Shown here: in pieces, positions 1-12,956 of the stretch
Position numbering within the stretch: the stretch's first letter is position 1
Layout: the number at the start of each line of letters is the position of its first letter
NCBI RefSeq assembly: GCF_030272615.1
Contig: NC_081412.1
Location: 664,852,481 to 664,916,480 of the forward strand
From: Cryptomeria japonica
Lineage: Eukaryota > Streptophyta > Pinopsida > Cupressales > Cupressaceae
Reading direction: 5' to 3'
Length of the DNA stretch: 64,000 nucleotides
Notes under the pieces: generated by a model
What the model was told of the DNA's origin: nothing
What the model saw: the letters and a program-made list of their open reading frames with translations, nothing else
The model's database searches: none
Made by a program: the position numbers and the translations under genes

Positions 1-5
1 ACCCA

Positions 6-711
6 ATGCATATTGATCTCGCACCTCTGGTCTCTGAACCCCTCATCCCTATTTCTGACCCCTCAAAAGGTCTCGAAGAATCACCTTTGAATTATTTTCA
101 AGTGGTTACTTCAAGAAAGCGAAGACGGAAATTAGCCCACCAAAATGCCTTAAACCACTCTAATGTCCAAATTACCAACCAATTGGCCATTACTAGCAAT
201 TACCCCCCTCCTGCGATTAATGACCTACCATCTACTTCATAAAACCCAACTAATTCTTTGGTTAAAAAAATGGTTAAAAATTTGGAAAACCCTAATCATG
301 GTGCTGATGATGCTAGCATAAGTGATAATACTACAAAAATCCAAAACCCCGAAACAAACGATCTCATCTTCACTTGCAAGACTTACCTCTGATGTTAGCA
401 CCACCAACCCCTCGACAACTTCTAAGCTCAATGAAATAGAGGACAATCATGTGATAGAAGTTATCTATGCCAATAAGGGTCTAGATGACATTAGGTCTAG
501 CACGATGCTCCTTGGCTTTCCAGGCTCCTAGTTGTCTAGGTCCGACATAGGAGGAAATGCAGATACTAAAACTGAGTCATCCGAGATTAGTGAAGATGAT
601 GAGGACCTTATGAAAGGATCCTCCATGAATAAGAAGAAAGGTAGACCTATGGGCTCCAAAAACAAGAAAAATCTTGGAGATCAACACGGTCTCCCTACTA
701 GCCCTGCTTAA
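6..711 (+). pseudogene. LINE ORF1, C-terminal part
   Basis: This is the end of the RNA-binding ORF1 protein of the LINE. The first part reads in one frame to a stop at 240-242. After a frameshift the reading continues from about 322 in another frame to a stop at 709-711, with one internal TAG at 529-531. The C-terminus is acidic and then basic, ending in an AT-hook-like KKKGRPMGSKNKK stretch, which I recall from plant L1 ORF1 proteins. It ends 12 bases before the ORF2 ATG and in the same frame. The RNA-recognition part expected upstream is outside the window. Identification rests on position and the basic tail. Confidence 0.6.
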
Positions 712-723
712 TCCTCCTTTCTA

Positions 724-3700
724 ATGAAGTACATATCATGGAACATTAGAGGCCTTGAGTCATCTGACAAGAAATTTGTTATCAAAAGATTCCTAGATTA
801 TCATAAAAACTTAGATTTTATGATGCTACAAGAACCTAAAGCTGTTGGATTCTCTCTCGACACTACACTCGATTTCATTTGGAGAGATGCAATCAAAATT
901 TGCCCCAAGCACCCAAGAGGAAAGGGAGGAGTTGGCCTTCTTATAGCCCCTAAATATGCAAGCTACCTCTGGGATAAGGGAAATTTCCCATGTAATAGAG
1001 TGGTCTGGGCTACATTAGATGTTAGAGGATCTTGCTTTGGCATATGCTCCATATATGCACCTAATGACTATAAGGAAAGATTGTCCCTCTGGATTTGGCT
1101 GACATCCCTCCCAAATATCCCCTGGGTCATGGCTGGAGACTTTAACATGACTGAACACCAGAATGACAATGTTGGGGGCCTTCCTTTTGAATGAAAGAGT
1201 CTAGAAAAACCTCACTAGGATAGGTTTAAACAACAACTCTAGCTGTTTAACCCCCTGGAAGGCACCAAATTTGATACCCATAACCTATGGTACACTTGGT
1301 GCAAATTTCAGCAAGGCACTAATCGAATCTATTCCAGACTAGATAGGTTTTATGTCAATAATGATTTCTTTTCTTTCTCCCCCAATCAATTTGGGAATGC
1401 GGTGGTTGTCTTACAAGTAACCTTTTCTGACCATTTTCCTATCCCAGCCATCATTAACACTAGAAACTCCATCACTACTAACTACTCTTGCAATAAGAAA
1501 TTTTTGCTAAACACCTCCTTGCTGCAAGACAAGGAAGTTCTTAATGCCATCAAAATAGTTAGTCTCTTCAACATGCAACCTCAACTTCCCCAATGCCACA
1601 TTCTTAGATGGAAGAGGAACATTTCCTCTTGGTAGAAGCTATTCCAAACCATTGGCTAGAAGAAAGCCAAGGACTTTAAATCCTGAGAGAAAACCCTTAT
1701 GCATCAGCTACACTCTCTGGAACAAGAAATACAAATGAAACCCTCCTCCCCTACCTTGGCCAAATGGGTCTCTGAAGCTAGAGACATCCTCAGAAAACAT
1801 CAACAGATCAAAATTAGAGGCGCCTTCATCAGAGCTCCTAATCAATGGCTTAAATTTGGAGATAAAGGCTCCAAAATTTTCTTTAATCTTCTTAAACAAA
1901 AATAGACCAAACAGAAATTTGATAGAATAACGGTAGAAGATAAGGATCTCCTGAATATCAATGATATCAAAGATGCCTTCGAAGTGTTTTACAAGACCTT
2001 GTTTACCTCAGAGGATAATGAAGCCTCAAAAGATGCTTGAATTAAATGTAGTACCATTATTCCAAAAATAATCTCTGAGGAAGAGGCCCTCCTCCTCAAA
2101 GCTAGGATCTCCAAGCAAGAAATTGCTAATGCCATTAAGGCGCTCAAGGATAATAAGGCCCCAGGCCTCGACGGTCTTCCTGCTGAATTCTACAAAATCA
2201 TCATTGACTAGATCACTAATGATCTCTATGGTATTTACAATGAAGCACTTCACACTAGCATCCTGGGGGAGTTCATCAATATGGGTATTGTTAAACTTAT
2301 CCCAAAAGATGGGGACAAAGCCCTCATAAAAAAATGGAGGCCAATTACCCTCCTCAAAGTCTCCTACAAAATCTTAGCCAAAGCCTTAGCCTCCCAACTT
2401 GAGAAGATCCTCCCCAAATTCATCTGCTCTACCCAGACTGGGTTCATTAAAGGTAGGTATATATTGGAGAATCTTGTGACCAGCTGGGAATCCATGGAAT
2501 GGGCTAGAACCTTGAACCAGGACTCAGCCATGTTCCTTGTCGACTTTGAGAAAGCCTATGATAGGGTGGAATGGGGCTTCATCCTCATGATTCTCAAAGC
2601 CTTTGGCTTCCCTAGCGAAATCTGTGATTATGTTCGGATCCTCCTCAAAGATGTGTCCGCTATGATCGAAGTCAATGGGACTCTTTCCCAGCCTATTCCC
2701 CTTTCTAGATCAATTAGGCAGGGCTGCCCCCTTGCCCCTGCTCTGTTTGTCATTGCATCAGATGCCCTATACTATCTTTTGAGAGATGACACCCTATCAC
2801 CTAGAGTTCATGGCATTACGATGTCAGACAACTCTGAATTGATCAACATTTAGTTTGTCGATGATACCTCGTTGTTCCTGGAGCTCTCTAGGCATAATAT
2901 CAACTCCCTTAATCAAAAACTTGACACCTTTGGTAGAGCATCTGGCGCATGGATTTCCAGCTCCAAATCCATTCTACTTGGGTGGAAAGATAAACCTCTA
3001 GATAGGCTTCAGCAGTTTGGATATGCATGGGGAGGACCTAATAAATAGTTAGATACCTCGGTATCCCCTTCTCTGTACCCCCTTTTGTGAGAGACATGTG
3101 GAGATAGGTCAAAGAAAAAATAGATAGAAAGCTAAATAAATGGGACAATAGGGTCCTCTCCCTAGCTAGCAGGATTCAAGTCTGCCAAAAAATCCTCTCC
3201 TCCTACAGTATTTACTATTCCTCTATCTGGATGTTCAACAACTATCAAGTTTTTGAAATCCAAAAGGCTATCAGATGTTTCCTTTGGTTGAATGTCAAGC
3301 GCAAGAGGAAAGCTCACGCGGTCAAATGGACCTGGTGCCACTTAGAGAAAAAGTTTGGTGGGTTGAGCCTTAAGGATCTTAGACTGCAGGGAATAGCCCT
3401 CACGGCCAAATGGATATTCCACGTGTTGGAAGGTTAAGAACCTTGGAAGATTCTAATCAGAAACAACAAACAAAATGGTGTTCCCAAGACTGCCAAATCT
3501 TGGAAAACCCTCCCCCTTAGTGACCTGATTGCGGGCAATTTCTTTGTGTCTGTCCAAGGCACCTGGGTGTTTAAATCCATTTGGAAAGCCTAGGAGCATG
3601 TGCGTAGACTTATTGACAACTCTAGCATTGACTGTGATAGTACCCTCCACGGTGAAAGGTCAATATGGTGGAACCTATATCATAACTCTAAACCCCTTTC

Positions 3701-4757
3701 CTTAACCCAAGGATGCTCTACTAAGTACTGGCACAATAAAGGTATTAAGTATCTTATGGATATACTAGAACATGATAATCTTATCAGCTGGGAGAGTCTT
3801 AGAAATAAATATGATCTCTCTACCTCTCATAAGAGGACCTACAACATGATTAAAAATGCATGCACTCCCTTCAATCTCCCTAGAAACACACAAGTAGACG
3901 CTCATAGGTACCTTACTTTCCTATGGAAGGATGGCTCCACCCTCCCCAAGATCAAGGCCAAGTCTATTTATAACCTGCTCAACAATGACACCTCGGTGAT
4001 CGATCATATTAATGTTCTGTGGTATGTTGACCATAACCCCCATGCATGGTAGAAAACCTTTGAGAAATTATGGAGATCCCCCATCCCCCTTAAGATCAAA
4101 TGCTTCAGGTGGCAACTTATACTGGACAGATTACCTATTAGGAATAAGACTACAGCATATGACCTATGCTGTATTTTCAAGAAGCTTGAGACTACACGCC
4201 ACATTTTCCTTGACTGCCCTTTTGCTAGAGAAATTTGGTTAATGTTTGGAATCTCTATCACAGAACATGTTTGTACTCTTGATATAATCACTGGTTTTAC
4301 TCATGGGCTTAAGAAGGATGCTAACCTATTTTGGTAAATTCTATATTCCTTCATACTTTGGTTTATTTGGAAACTTATGAATGAGGAGAAGTTTCAAGGT
4401 AATGAAAGGGAACTTATTGGTTTTTCTAAAAAACTCACACATTACAAAATTGTTGTGCAGGTTTTCTTTCTGATGAATGTTGAGAGGAACAAACTGCTGC
4501 GATTCCTCAAAGATGACAGAGTAACTATGTTTGTCTATGAAATGGAAGATGTCTATGAATGGACCAGACTCACTGAGAACTAAGTCTCCTTTGATAAGGC
4601 CATGAAGACACTGACTAAGGAGCTACAGGACAACAAGCCTCCACCCTTCAACAAGATAGAAATGTGCTCCCAGATCCTGGAAGGAAAGAAGGTGGTCTGG
4701 ATGGAAGGAGCACTAGGCTGGACCACTTGGCTGGAGGATCAGGATGAGGTCCTATAG
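724..4757 (+). pseudogene. LINE ORF2: endonuclease - reverse transcriptase - zinc-binding domain
   Basis: ORF2 copies the LINE RNA into DNA at a nick it makes in the target. The endonuclease lies at 724 to about 1480 (SWNIRGL near the start, QEPK, GDFNMT at about 1135-1150, SDHFPI near 1428). The reverse transcriptase spans about 2080-3150 (NKAPGLDGLP, KGRYI, DFEKAYDRVEW, RQGCPLAPALF, and a FVDDT active-site box at about 2854). The zf-RVT-type region is at about 4085-4245 (KIKCFRWQL, then HIFLDCPFAREIW). Frame 1 is kept from 724 to about 3046, broken by stops at 1192, 1216, 1234, 1633, 1657, 1684, 1903, 2038, 2209 and 2851. After one frameshift the third frame continues to 4757. Many stops sit where tryptophan is expected. 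Confidence 0.92.
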
Positions 4758-4930
4758 TAGTGCCCTCTGATAATATCATAATTATATATATTATATATAT
4801 ATAACTGATAACTGTATATGTTGTTCACTTAGTCCGGTTTCATAGTTTGGTGGTTGAGGCTCTGCCTCCTTCTATCTTTTTTGTATAAACTCTTTGATTA
4901 TCAGTCTTTCAGTTTCTAATACAAAAAATT

Positions 4931-7900
4931 ATCAATAGTTGAAAAAAATTACAAGATCTTGGAGTTTAGTATGGTGTAAATATATCAATGATATTCTATT
5001 GAACTCTAGTTTAATGTGGATATAAGTTTACTAATTTAAATTCTTAAGAGACTTATTTTTGAAGTAATATTTTATCATGTATCTATATAATGTATTTGTG
5101 TGTCTAACACTTATATGATATATTACTGATCTAGTGGAAAACATAATTTGCAAGGTTGCGACTAAAGGAATACCCAATCTCCCTTTATAGAATGCCTCTC
5201 ACTTTTGTCCCAATCTGCTTCTTGTTTCATCATAGATTTTATGAGTTGAGAAAATTCTTATCAAGGATTTGAAGTATTTATTGTTGGTTTTGAATGTAAT
5301 CCTCTACTTGATAATCTTTGGGATGAATCTATAAATAAGAAGTACATATTGAAGGGTATCCACAAAAAAAACTCAAATAGAACCATCTTTGTTGATGTAT
5401 GAAACGATATGTTATCCCATGACTCCATCAATGAACTTTTTTTGAATCATCAAACCTTAAAAAGTTTCTCAACATTGATACATCCAATGCATGTCCAATA
5501 TCATTCCATATAGGTCATTTGTTTCTTGAATAAAAATAAGAGTAAAAGCTAATTAGACTAGAAAATTTTTGCACATCAAGAAAGAATATAAGGAAATGAT
5601 AGATAGTATAGTACTCATCCATATCAGTTTAGCTACAATTAAGGATTTTATTTGACCATAGTTTAGGTACTTGATAGCTCAAGGATAGCCTACATTAACA
5701 ATAAAGAGGAAAGGTATATATATATAGGTTGTATAATCTAAATACAAATTAAACAAGACATGTAAACTTGAAGGCTAATATAGGGCATAGAAATAAGCTT
5801 ATGGGTATTGCATAGATCTTGATTGGATATCATAAACTTTCATGCCAAAATGATGGAAGGATGAATCAATACATAACTACATTTTTATTCCTATTTAGTC
5901 TTAGGACAAAATGATCTCAATTATCATCTAAAAAATGTTTGGATACATTCTATTTAAGTTGAATATTCAAATTGAATAATTAAATAATTATGATTTTAGT
6001 GCATTAATAATTACATATCTTTAATATAAAACAATAAATTAGAAAAGTAATAATATAGTCAATTATAAATCTAACCAATAGCAAAATATTTAATTTATAT
6101 TCATAAAAAACAAATCAAAGACATGATTTTTAATTGTTTAATATCTTTTATTTGTAAATTTTAAATAAGAATATTTTTCTTCTTATGAGTATTCTTCACA
6201 CAATTAGCTATCATATATTCTTATTTAAATAAATAAAAAGTAATAAAAATAAGAATCTTGTTCAACAAACCATATTTGTTTAATCTAATCCAACCTTCTT
6301 CTATTTGTTTTTTCTACTAATTTAGATTTATTTATTTATTTATAATGTGGTTGTTTTGATTATCATTATGAATTACATTATTTTGGACCCTATCATAAAG
6401 TAAACAAATTATTGGTCTACCATTCAATTATAATTTACTGTTTCAAATTTTATTTATGACTTTACTAATTCAAAGTCTTAGGTTATTTATTTACTTGTTT
6501 TTAAAAAAAAGTACAAATAATAAAGAAATGATCTAATATAGAGCATTGATATTAGAGATAGAAAAGATAATTTGATTCTCTTTATAATATATCTAATAAT
6601 ATATAAATTTTGTATAAATATCTTTTAAAATGACTACAATTATCATTTATAATATCTTTAAATAAATCTCACTTAAGTTGAATTTTAACTCAACTTTAAT
6701 TTTAAAATTTAACAATTATATTTAAAGCATATATTAGTAATTACATCATCTTTAATCTATACATCACTAAATTTAAAAAAGAGCAATAATACAATTGATT
6801 ATAAATCTACATAATATATTCATTGGAGAAAAAAAAAATTCAAAAATAATAATTATAATATCTTAACTCACACAAATAGATATATGTTTAGATTTTTTAA
6901 ACAAAAATATTAAAAATAAGAATTAAAAACCCAAACAAACGAAAACATTAAAATACAAAATATTTTTAATAAATAAAAAATATCAAATGAGATATACATA
7001 ATAAAATATATTTTTATCATTAAATAAAAATTAACAAAAATATATAATCAATTAAATAATCTTTGAAGTAAATAACATTTGGAGACTTCAAAGAAAAAGT
7101 CTTCAATGAACACTACCTAATGATTATAAAAGTAGATTGAAGGATAGGTTATAACGGCTAAGAAGTTGAATATTATGTGTTGACTACCCGATTATAAACT
7201 CTAATGTTTATTCGCAATAACTTTTATATATTCATCGTTCTGTTTTCTTTTTTAAAGGAGTAAAGCACAACCAAGATTTCTCTACCTTTCATATCCAATT
7301 GATATGATTTCTACAAAGGAAACACTCATAGAAAATAGTAGAAATTATGTATTTTTTTAAATTTAGGTAGTTCAATCTTTTTCAATTTATTTAAAATATT
7401 TTTTTTTTCTATTTTCAAGTATTAATAAGATTTTTAAAAATAATTAAAGTGTTGTCTAACAATATATTATATCATTTTAATATTAGATATAAAAGAGATA
7501 ATTTGACTAATTTATGATATAGGCATGGTATTGATATATCATAATATGTGATCCAATGATATATTATATCAATAGTATTGAGCCAATGGGAATCACATAC
7601 ATCTATAAAAAAAATTTTGCATTTTGATAGATCAATTTCTATAATTTAATCAAAGAAAATGTTACTATAATTTTTAAGTCATTTTTCTTTTTACACCATA
7701 GTCTTACATTGTGTTAGTACCACATAATTCATGAGATGACTACTTAGTCTCATTTCTATTGTAGTTGACAAAAAGACACAATGCTCACATAAAAGTCACT
7801 AAGGTTCAATACGATATAATAAAATATTCCTTAAATTAGTTATTGTACACTTTTTGGTAATGTCACGATCCTACCTAAAATAATTGCTTAGTATCTCAAA

Positions 7901-9649
7901 AAATATTTCACTATAATTTATAATAATATACACATAGTATAATTGAAATATTTGTTGTTAAGGGGACTCATTGTTAGATTTGGTAGATGATGGTACCCTC
8001 CCTACTGTAGGTGCCCAAATATGCACAAATAGGGGTAAAGAGAAGCAGTAAAGGTCTGAAATTCTTGCTACAAACATAGAGTTTGTTCTACAAAAGTAGA
8101 AAATAAGCTACACGAAACACAATTTTTTTTTATTACAGGGACATAATACAAACTACAAATTTAGTGTTCAAAAATCATAAAATGACAGTGTGATCAAACA
8201 CAACAAAAGCTCAAAATTTTTTTTCAAACTTCCCAAAATTCCCACCTAAAGTTGCTGAAACATTCCAAAATTGCTCATAGATGCTTGCCATTTAATTTAT
8301 TTGTGTTTAAAATTCTCACTCAAGCTAGATGCATAGCTATTTAAACTAAAAAAAGTTGTGTGGATGACAAATATGCATGGACCATCTTATTTTTTCTATG
8401 AAGAATTTAGTGTGCAAGATGAAAAAAAAAAACTAGCATTACGTCAAAGTTATGTGTGGGTAGTGTCCTCGGCTAATGGTAATACATAACAAGGAGTATA
8501 AAAATCAAAATAAGATATTTGTTGAAGATAAGGAGGTATTCTAATTATATTATTGGATACACAAGGGAAGTAAAAAAATTAACTATAAAGAGTATAAATA
8601 AAAGTAAGGATATTTATTAGTATCTTACAAATACATATTTTTTATTATTGAATTTTTAAGTAAATTCTCAAATTCAAATATAAAACATATTATGGATAGA
8701 TAATTATTATATTAACCATGCACTAGTTATATAAATTCTTGTAAGAAAATATTTAGCCCTTAAATGAAATCTTCATTATTTCACTTTAAAAGGTGCACTT
8801 GATAAATAACCAATGATTTAATTACATAATAATTGTATGCATTTCAATATACTTTTTAATTGAAAGATGGCATTAAACATTGCCATATTGATCCAAGTAT
8901 TCCATCAAGCCACTTTTTACACTACCTTCACCTATAAATGTTTTGTAAAGAAATAATTTGAATTCTTTGAAGAATAGTGCAATTGCCACATGAGTGTGCA
9001 TCATAGAAATGATTAGAATGTTTCAGAAAGGGAAAATTGTTCTTTGAAAAGTTTAAAATAATATAATATTTTTATGTTAAGAGGTGTTAGTTATTCATCA
9101 TGTAGGATTTGGTGGAAATATATTTAATTTAGATGAAACAAAAGGAAAAAAAATAACTAATTTAGTTAATGTTTTAAAGGATCAATCACACAAGATCCAA
9201 TAGCTACGAATGATCAAGATGTTTTAATGAAAGCACAATAGAGACCCAAAATGAGATAATAATTCTATTCTATCAAAAGATGCAAGTGTATGCTTATGAT
9301 AAATGCTACAAATAAAAACTCTTATATACATAGGTAGGGATGTAATATAGAACAACTCATAAGACTATGATATATGTCTTAATCCTATTGCTTGAGACAG
9401 AAAAGGTAAAATTCCTAGGAATGTTCCAAGTAAAATTATGTAACAAGATGTGAAAAGTACCTAAGGGGAAAACCAATTAGGTAAATTAACCTTGAATTTT
9501 ACCTCCACATGTAGAAATATTTACATTATTTTGACTACACCCAATCATATTTTAAGGTATGCATATTAAGAAGATATTATTCATTTATTTTTTATCTTAT
9601 TGATATTATTCCTTGTTCCTACCACATTTTCAGCTATAAATCTTACACA
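4931..9649. other. AT-rich intergenic sequence without recognisable genes
   Basis: I see no coding region, RNA gene or clear transposon in this stretch. It is very AT-rich between about 5900 and 7100 and again from 8550 to 9150. The only internal structure found is a weak direct duplication (about 5960-6200 against about 6680-6900). It may hold very old element remnants that cannot be recognised by eye. Confidence 0.6.
5930..6990 (+). repeat. Degenerate direct duplication in AT-rich sequence
   Basis: Two segments, about 5960-6200 and about 6680-6900, share an ordered series of short matches. Examples are TAATTACAT, a TCTTTAAT block, AATAATA, then GATTATAAATCTA or ATTATAAATCTA. The order and spacing match better than chance AT-richness would suggest. 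The copies are too diverged to define ends or a family. Confidence 0.35.
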
Positions 9650-9654
9650 TATAT
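9650..9654. repeat. Target-site duplication TATAT (left copy; right copy 24380-24384)
   Basis: The five bases before the 5' LTR (TATAT) match the five bases after the 3' LTR end at 24379. The surrounding sequence is TA-rich, so a chance match is more likely than usual, but both LTR ends were placed independently. Confidence 0.6.
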
Positions 9655-10612
9655 TGTTGGCAATTGACACTCATCCGGTGCTTACCGATGCTTGATTATT
9701 GGTTTAGGATTGTCACTGATAGCAACTCTTCTTGAGATTCCTATCCGGTAATCATGGATCGCAATTTCTAGAAGACAATGTCAACCGGTGCCAATTAACC
9801 GGTATTTCAAGTTGAATGAATCAGTTTTGGTTCAAAATCTTTCTGGTGATTGCGATGTCACGAATCGTGTGTGGGATGATTGGGCCAAAATAAAGACATA
9901 ATTTTATCATTGCTTTGGTGATCCACATTTATCTTTGGTGATCGAGTCATGCCAACATAAGACTACACATTATATTAGCAGGCCAACTTGATAAATGATC
10001 TATTTTGAGATTGCAGATATATAAGACTAGTGTGGGAGATCTTTTTGGAGAATGGTTTGAATTAATGCGAGTGAGTGGTGATCAAGAATATTTTATAGCA
10101 TAGTTTCACATGCACATTCTTGATTTGATAGCTAACTAAGACATATAACAAGGCCAAACATGACAAAATAGCAGAGGTGATACAATCAATATATTTTGCG
10201 CTTAATCGAAACTCATCTAGGCATTGTAGATGCTATTTTGGAGTTCATTTTCTATAATTCATCATTGTAATCAATTAGTAAAGGGGTGAGCCCTCTGGGA
10301 TTGTATCCCTTATTGTATTTGAACAATGAGCTCTAGGCAGTGTGCTTGAATGCACATGTATTTTCCATATTGTAATATTGTTTTCCTACTAGCCATAGTG
10401 GAATAATATCATGGGTTCAAATCCCACTGTGGTTTCTCCCATTTAGGTTTCCATGTAAAAATCCCAGTGTTATGATTTTGTGGTTGATTATTTTATGTTT
10501 CTGCATTTCAGTTTTATGCTTATGCTTCCGATGGTTTAAAGTTAATTCAAACAATTTAATAACTGGTAGATCCCTAATTCACCCCCCCTCTCAGCGATCC
10601 TTGATTCTAACA
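9655..10612 (+). repeat. 5' LTR of the copia-type element (958 bp)
   Basis: It starts TGTTGGCAATTGAC and ends TTGATTCTAACA, so it has the usual TG...CA ends. The sequence matches the split 3' LTR at 22267-24379, including the shared blocks TATCCGGTAATCA, CAAGAATATTTT, TGTATTTGA and TTCACCCCCC near the end. A short stem-loop with a GGTTCAAATCC core lies at about 10411-10430. Confidence 0.88.
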
Positions 10613-10614
10613 AT

Positions 10615-10626
10615 TGGTATTAGAGC
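10615..10626 (+). other. Primer binding site, initiator tRNA-Met type
   Basis: TGGTATTAGAGC lies two bases after the 5' LTR. It differs by one base from TGGTATCAGAGC, the site complementary to the 3' end of plant initiator tRNA-Met used by most copia elements. Confidence 0.85.
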
Positions 10627-11416
10627 CTAGTTCCTCTGAGGAAACCTAACTGCTTAAAAAAGGTCTGAAAGATTGAATCAATGGATTTCAGTTTTCAGAG
10701 ATAGCTTAGTGTGGTACTTGAGGATCTTGATGCAGCAAGAAATGAGATCGGTTCCTTGAAAATAAACTTGAATGCTACTGATGATTTCATTAATGAATTG
10801 AAGAATCAAGTGAACACTTCAAGAGACAAGAGGAAGGAAAAAGAAAATCAAATCATGGAAAATTAGGGTAAAGTGATGAAGTTGGAAAGCTTGAGAAAGA
10901 GAATGTTGCATTGAAGAATGAGATACAATCCATTATCATGATGCTAACTAAGGAGATTGAGGAGCAGAAGAAGAATGAAGAGAATTTGACACAATAATTA
11001 AAGGAAAGAGAAGATGAATGCTTTAGGTTTACTTATGAGAATGATTAGTTAAGTTGGAGTTGACATAGTCAAGGAATAATGGTCAAGAACTTGAAAGATA
11101 GATTGTTTCCTTGAGAGATGAACTTGCTAATGCAAATGAATACAAAGAAAAATTCAAAGCCATCTTAGTAAGGCTTGATGAGATGCTAGAATGTCAGAGA
11201 CATGGAAAGGACATGTGAGGTCTTGGGTTTGAGAAAGGTGAATCTACTAGATCTGGACAAAGCAATGTAAATCCTAACTAGAAGAAGAGCAAGAATCCTC
11301 CAACAAGACAGCCCAATGATCATAAATTAAATGGTAGATGCTTTACTTGCAATAAATTTGGTCATATGGTGAATCAATGCAGAAGTAGGATGAATAATGG
11401 AATGAACAATATGAAT

Positions 11417-11423
11417 AATGTTT
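11417..11423. repeat. Possible target-site duplication AATGTTT of the nested LINE (right copy 18748-18754)
   Basis: AATGTTT occurs at the A-tail end (11417-11423) and at the other end (18748-18754). Removing one copy with the LINE brings the two parts of gag, including successive zinc knuckles, next to each other, although the frame is off by one or two bases. Seven bases is short for a LINE and part of it is the T-run itself. Confidence 0.5.
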
Positions 11424-11509
11424 TTTATTAAGATAAATGGGTTTTACAGGGACCCAAAACCCAAAACTAACAAAAAATTAAACAAAATAACCAAAGTCAA
11501 ACCAGTCAC

Positions 11510-12956
11510 TAACTAGCTACAAAAACTAGGGATACACCCCAAAACCAAAAAACACAAAAAGTAGACGTAAATAGGATGCAACAACAAAACAAGATAAGAA
11601 AGAGCTTTCATAAGCTCAACATTATTTTGGATCGCTTCATTATTTATCTCTTGGAGTTCCTTCATAATGAACCTCGAACTACCAGTTATCTTATGTTTTC
11701 TCCTGGTCCTGGTACATGGTCCTGTGGATGCCTACACCTCTTGGTTCATCCTAGTCAAGTTGATATTTGGGGATCTCTCGGCCCTGATCATCTGCTCCTT
11801 CTGCATGGAAATTTCCTCATTGACTCTTTTGAGTTCCTCATCACTACTTTGTATGTCTTCCTTGCTAACCTCCACCAAACCCTTTAGTTAACTCTTCAAT
11901 TTCTATATTTCTTTCTTCAGCTTGTCATTTTTTGCCTCATGCTCAGTCTTTATGATCTTAATGGTTTTCACAATTTGTTGGGACAACTTTTGAAGTTCAT
12001 CAATATTATCTGGAGCAAGAATCTCAGTGAAAGTGGTAATGAGATCTTGAATCCCCTATTTCAAAATATTAATTTCGCCAAAAAGCTATCGGAAACACTT
12101 TTCCTGATATATCAATGACTTCCCCAGGAGCTTATCAACATCCATTTCATCATCTTTGGTCTTATTAGGGTCCACATTGAGGGGGATGTCAAGTTTTATT
12201 TCATTATCCTCCTTGTCAAGATTCACCTCCTTTTTACTAGTCTTCTATTTTTTCAAGTTTTGCAGGCCCAAGATGTGGGTCTGCGAAAAAGGGGTTTCTT
12301 TTTCGCAGCCCATCTCGATGGGTTTTTTTCTACAGTTTCTAGTACCAGGAGTTGTCTTCTTCATGGGGCCCTCATCCTCTGAGGGTTTATAATCCAAGTT
12401 GTCTGACACCTAGACATTATTCCATTCTATAGCCATCCCATCCTCTTTATCATCAAACTTTGTGTCTGATACATCATGCACCTCTTGGCTGGCAAGAAAA
12501 TTAGGATTTTTTAGAGCAGGGAAGGGTTTAACCTCATGGGCATTCGCATAGTCAATTATTAGGAGGATTAAACCCATAAGAGAATAAAATTATCCTCATT
12601 CTTAGCATGCTTACTAATAGATAGCTCCAATGAAGATAACAAGTAAAATGGAATCAAAATTCTTTTGTCATGCCTAAAATGGCTCAGAATTGTGAAATGG
12701 TAAGAAAATATGCTAGCAAAGCGACCATCAAGGGTAATGTACCTCATTATTAATTCCATCATTTCTACTGAGAGACTCTGAAGGTCCATCTGGTTGTAGC
12801 CACCATTTGGGTTTTTCTTAACCCTCCTTTCACTCTTTTTTTCATAGAAAGCTGAAAAGGCTTCTTCTGTGTCCTTCCTTTCCCTAAATAATTTCCTACC
12901 CTCCATACTAAGCCTAGAGATCTTGGAAATGAATGACTCCTCAATTCTAGACTCTA
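11510..12956 (-). pseudogene. Uncharacterised accessory protein of LINE copy A (N-terminus at 18236-18420)
   Basis: The coding region lies downstream of the RNase H end on the minus strand. It begins near 18420 (EVWREILDGRIEPFAQKLNG), is interrupted by the gypsy insert, and resumes at 12956. Removing the insert and one CTCTA copy restores the frame exactly across the junction (GVE then SRIEES), which supports one continuous protein. A globular part follows with RYITLDGRF, HHF/YHF and HFRH-RI motifs (12568-12800). After a frameshift near 12560 comes an acidic linker (12150-12540) and a Lys/Glu-rich likely coiled coil (11620-12130) with several stops. I recognise no known domain. LINE copy B encodes a diverged relative. 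Confidence 0.6.
12952..12956. repeat. Target-site duplication CTCTA (right copy 18231-18235)
   Basis: CTCTA directly precedes the insert and follows the last base of its 3' LTR. Collapsing the two copies gives an uninterrupted minus-strand reading frame across the junction, which is independent support. Confidence 0.85.

Larger units (their letters stand above)
1..4930 (+). mobile_element. L1-type LINE (non-LTR retrotransposon), decayed, 5' end outside the window
   Basis: The tail of ORF1 is followed by ORF2 with endonuclease, reverse transcriptase and a zinc-binding C-terminal region, in the order usual for plant L1 elements. There are no LTRs. The 3' untranslated tail runs from about 4758 to a short A-rich end near 4920-4930. 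A (TA)n-like stretch lies at about 4775-4803. At least ten in-frame stops and one clear frameshift near 3046 show that it is inactive. The ORF1 start lies to the left of the window, so total length and target-site duplication cannot be judged. Confidence 0.9.

Noticed and set aside
10392-10430. A tRNA gene in the copia LTR
   Set aside because: Only a T-arm-like loop is present. There is no acceptor stem or anticodon arm, and the A-box to B-box distance is too short.
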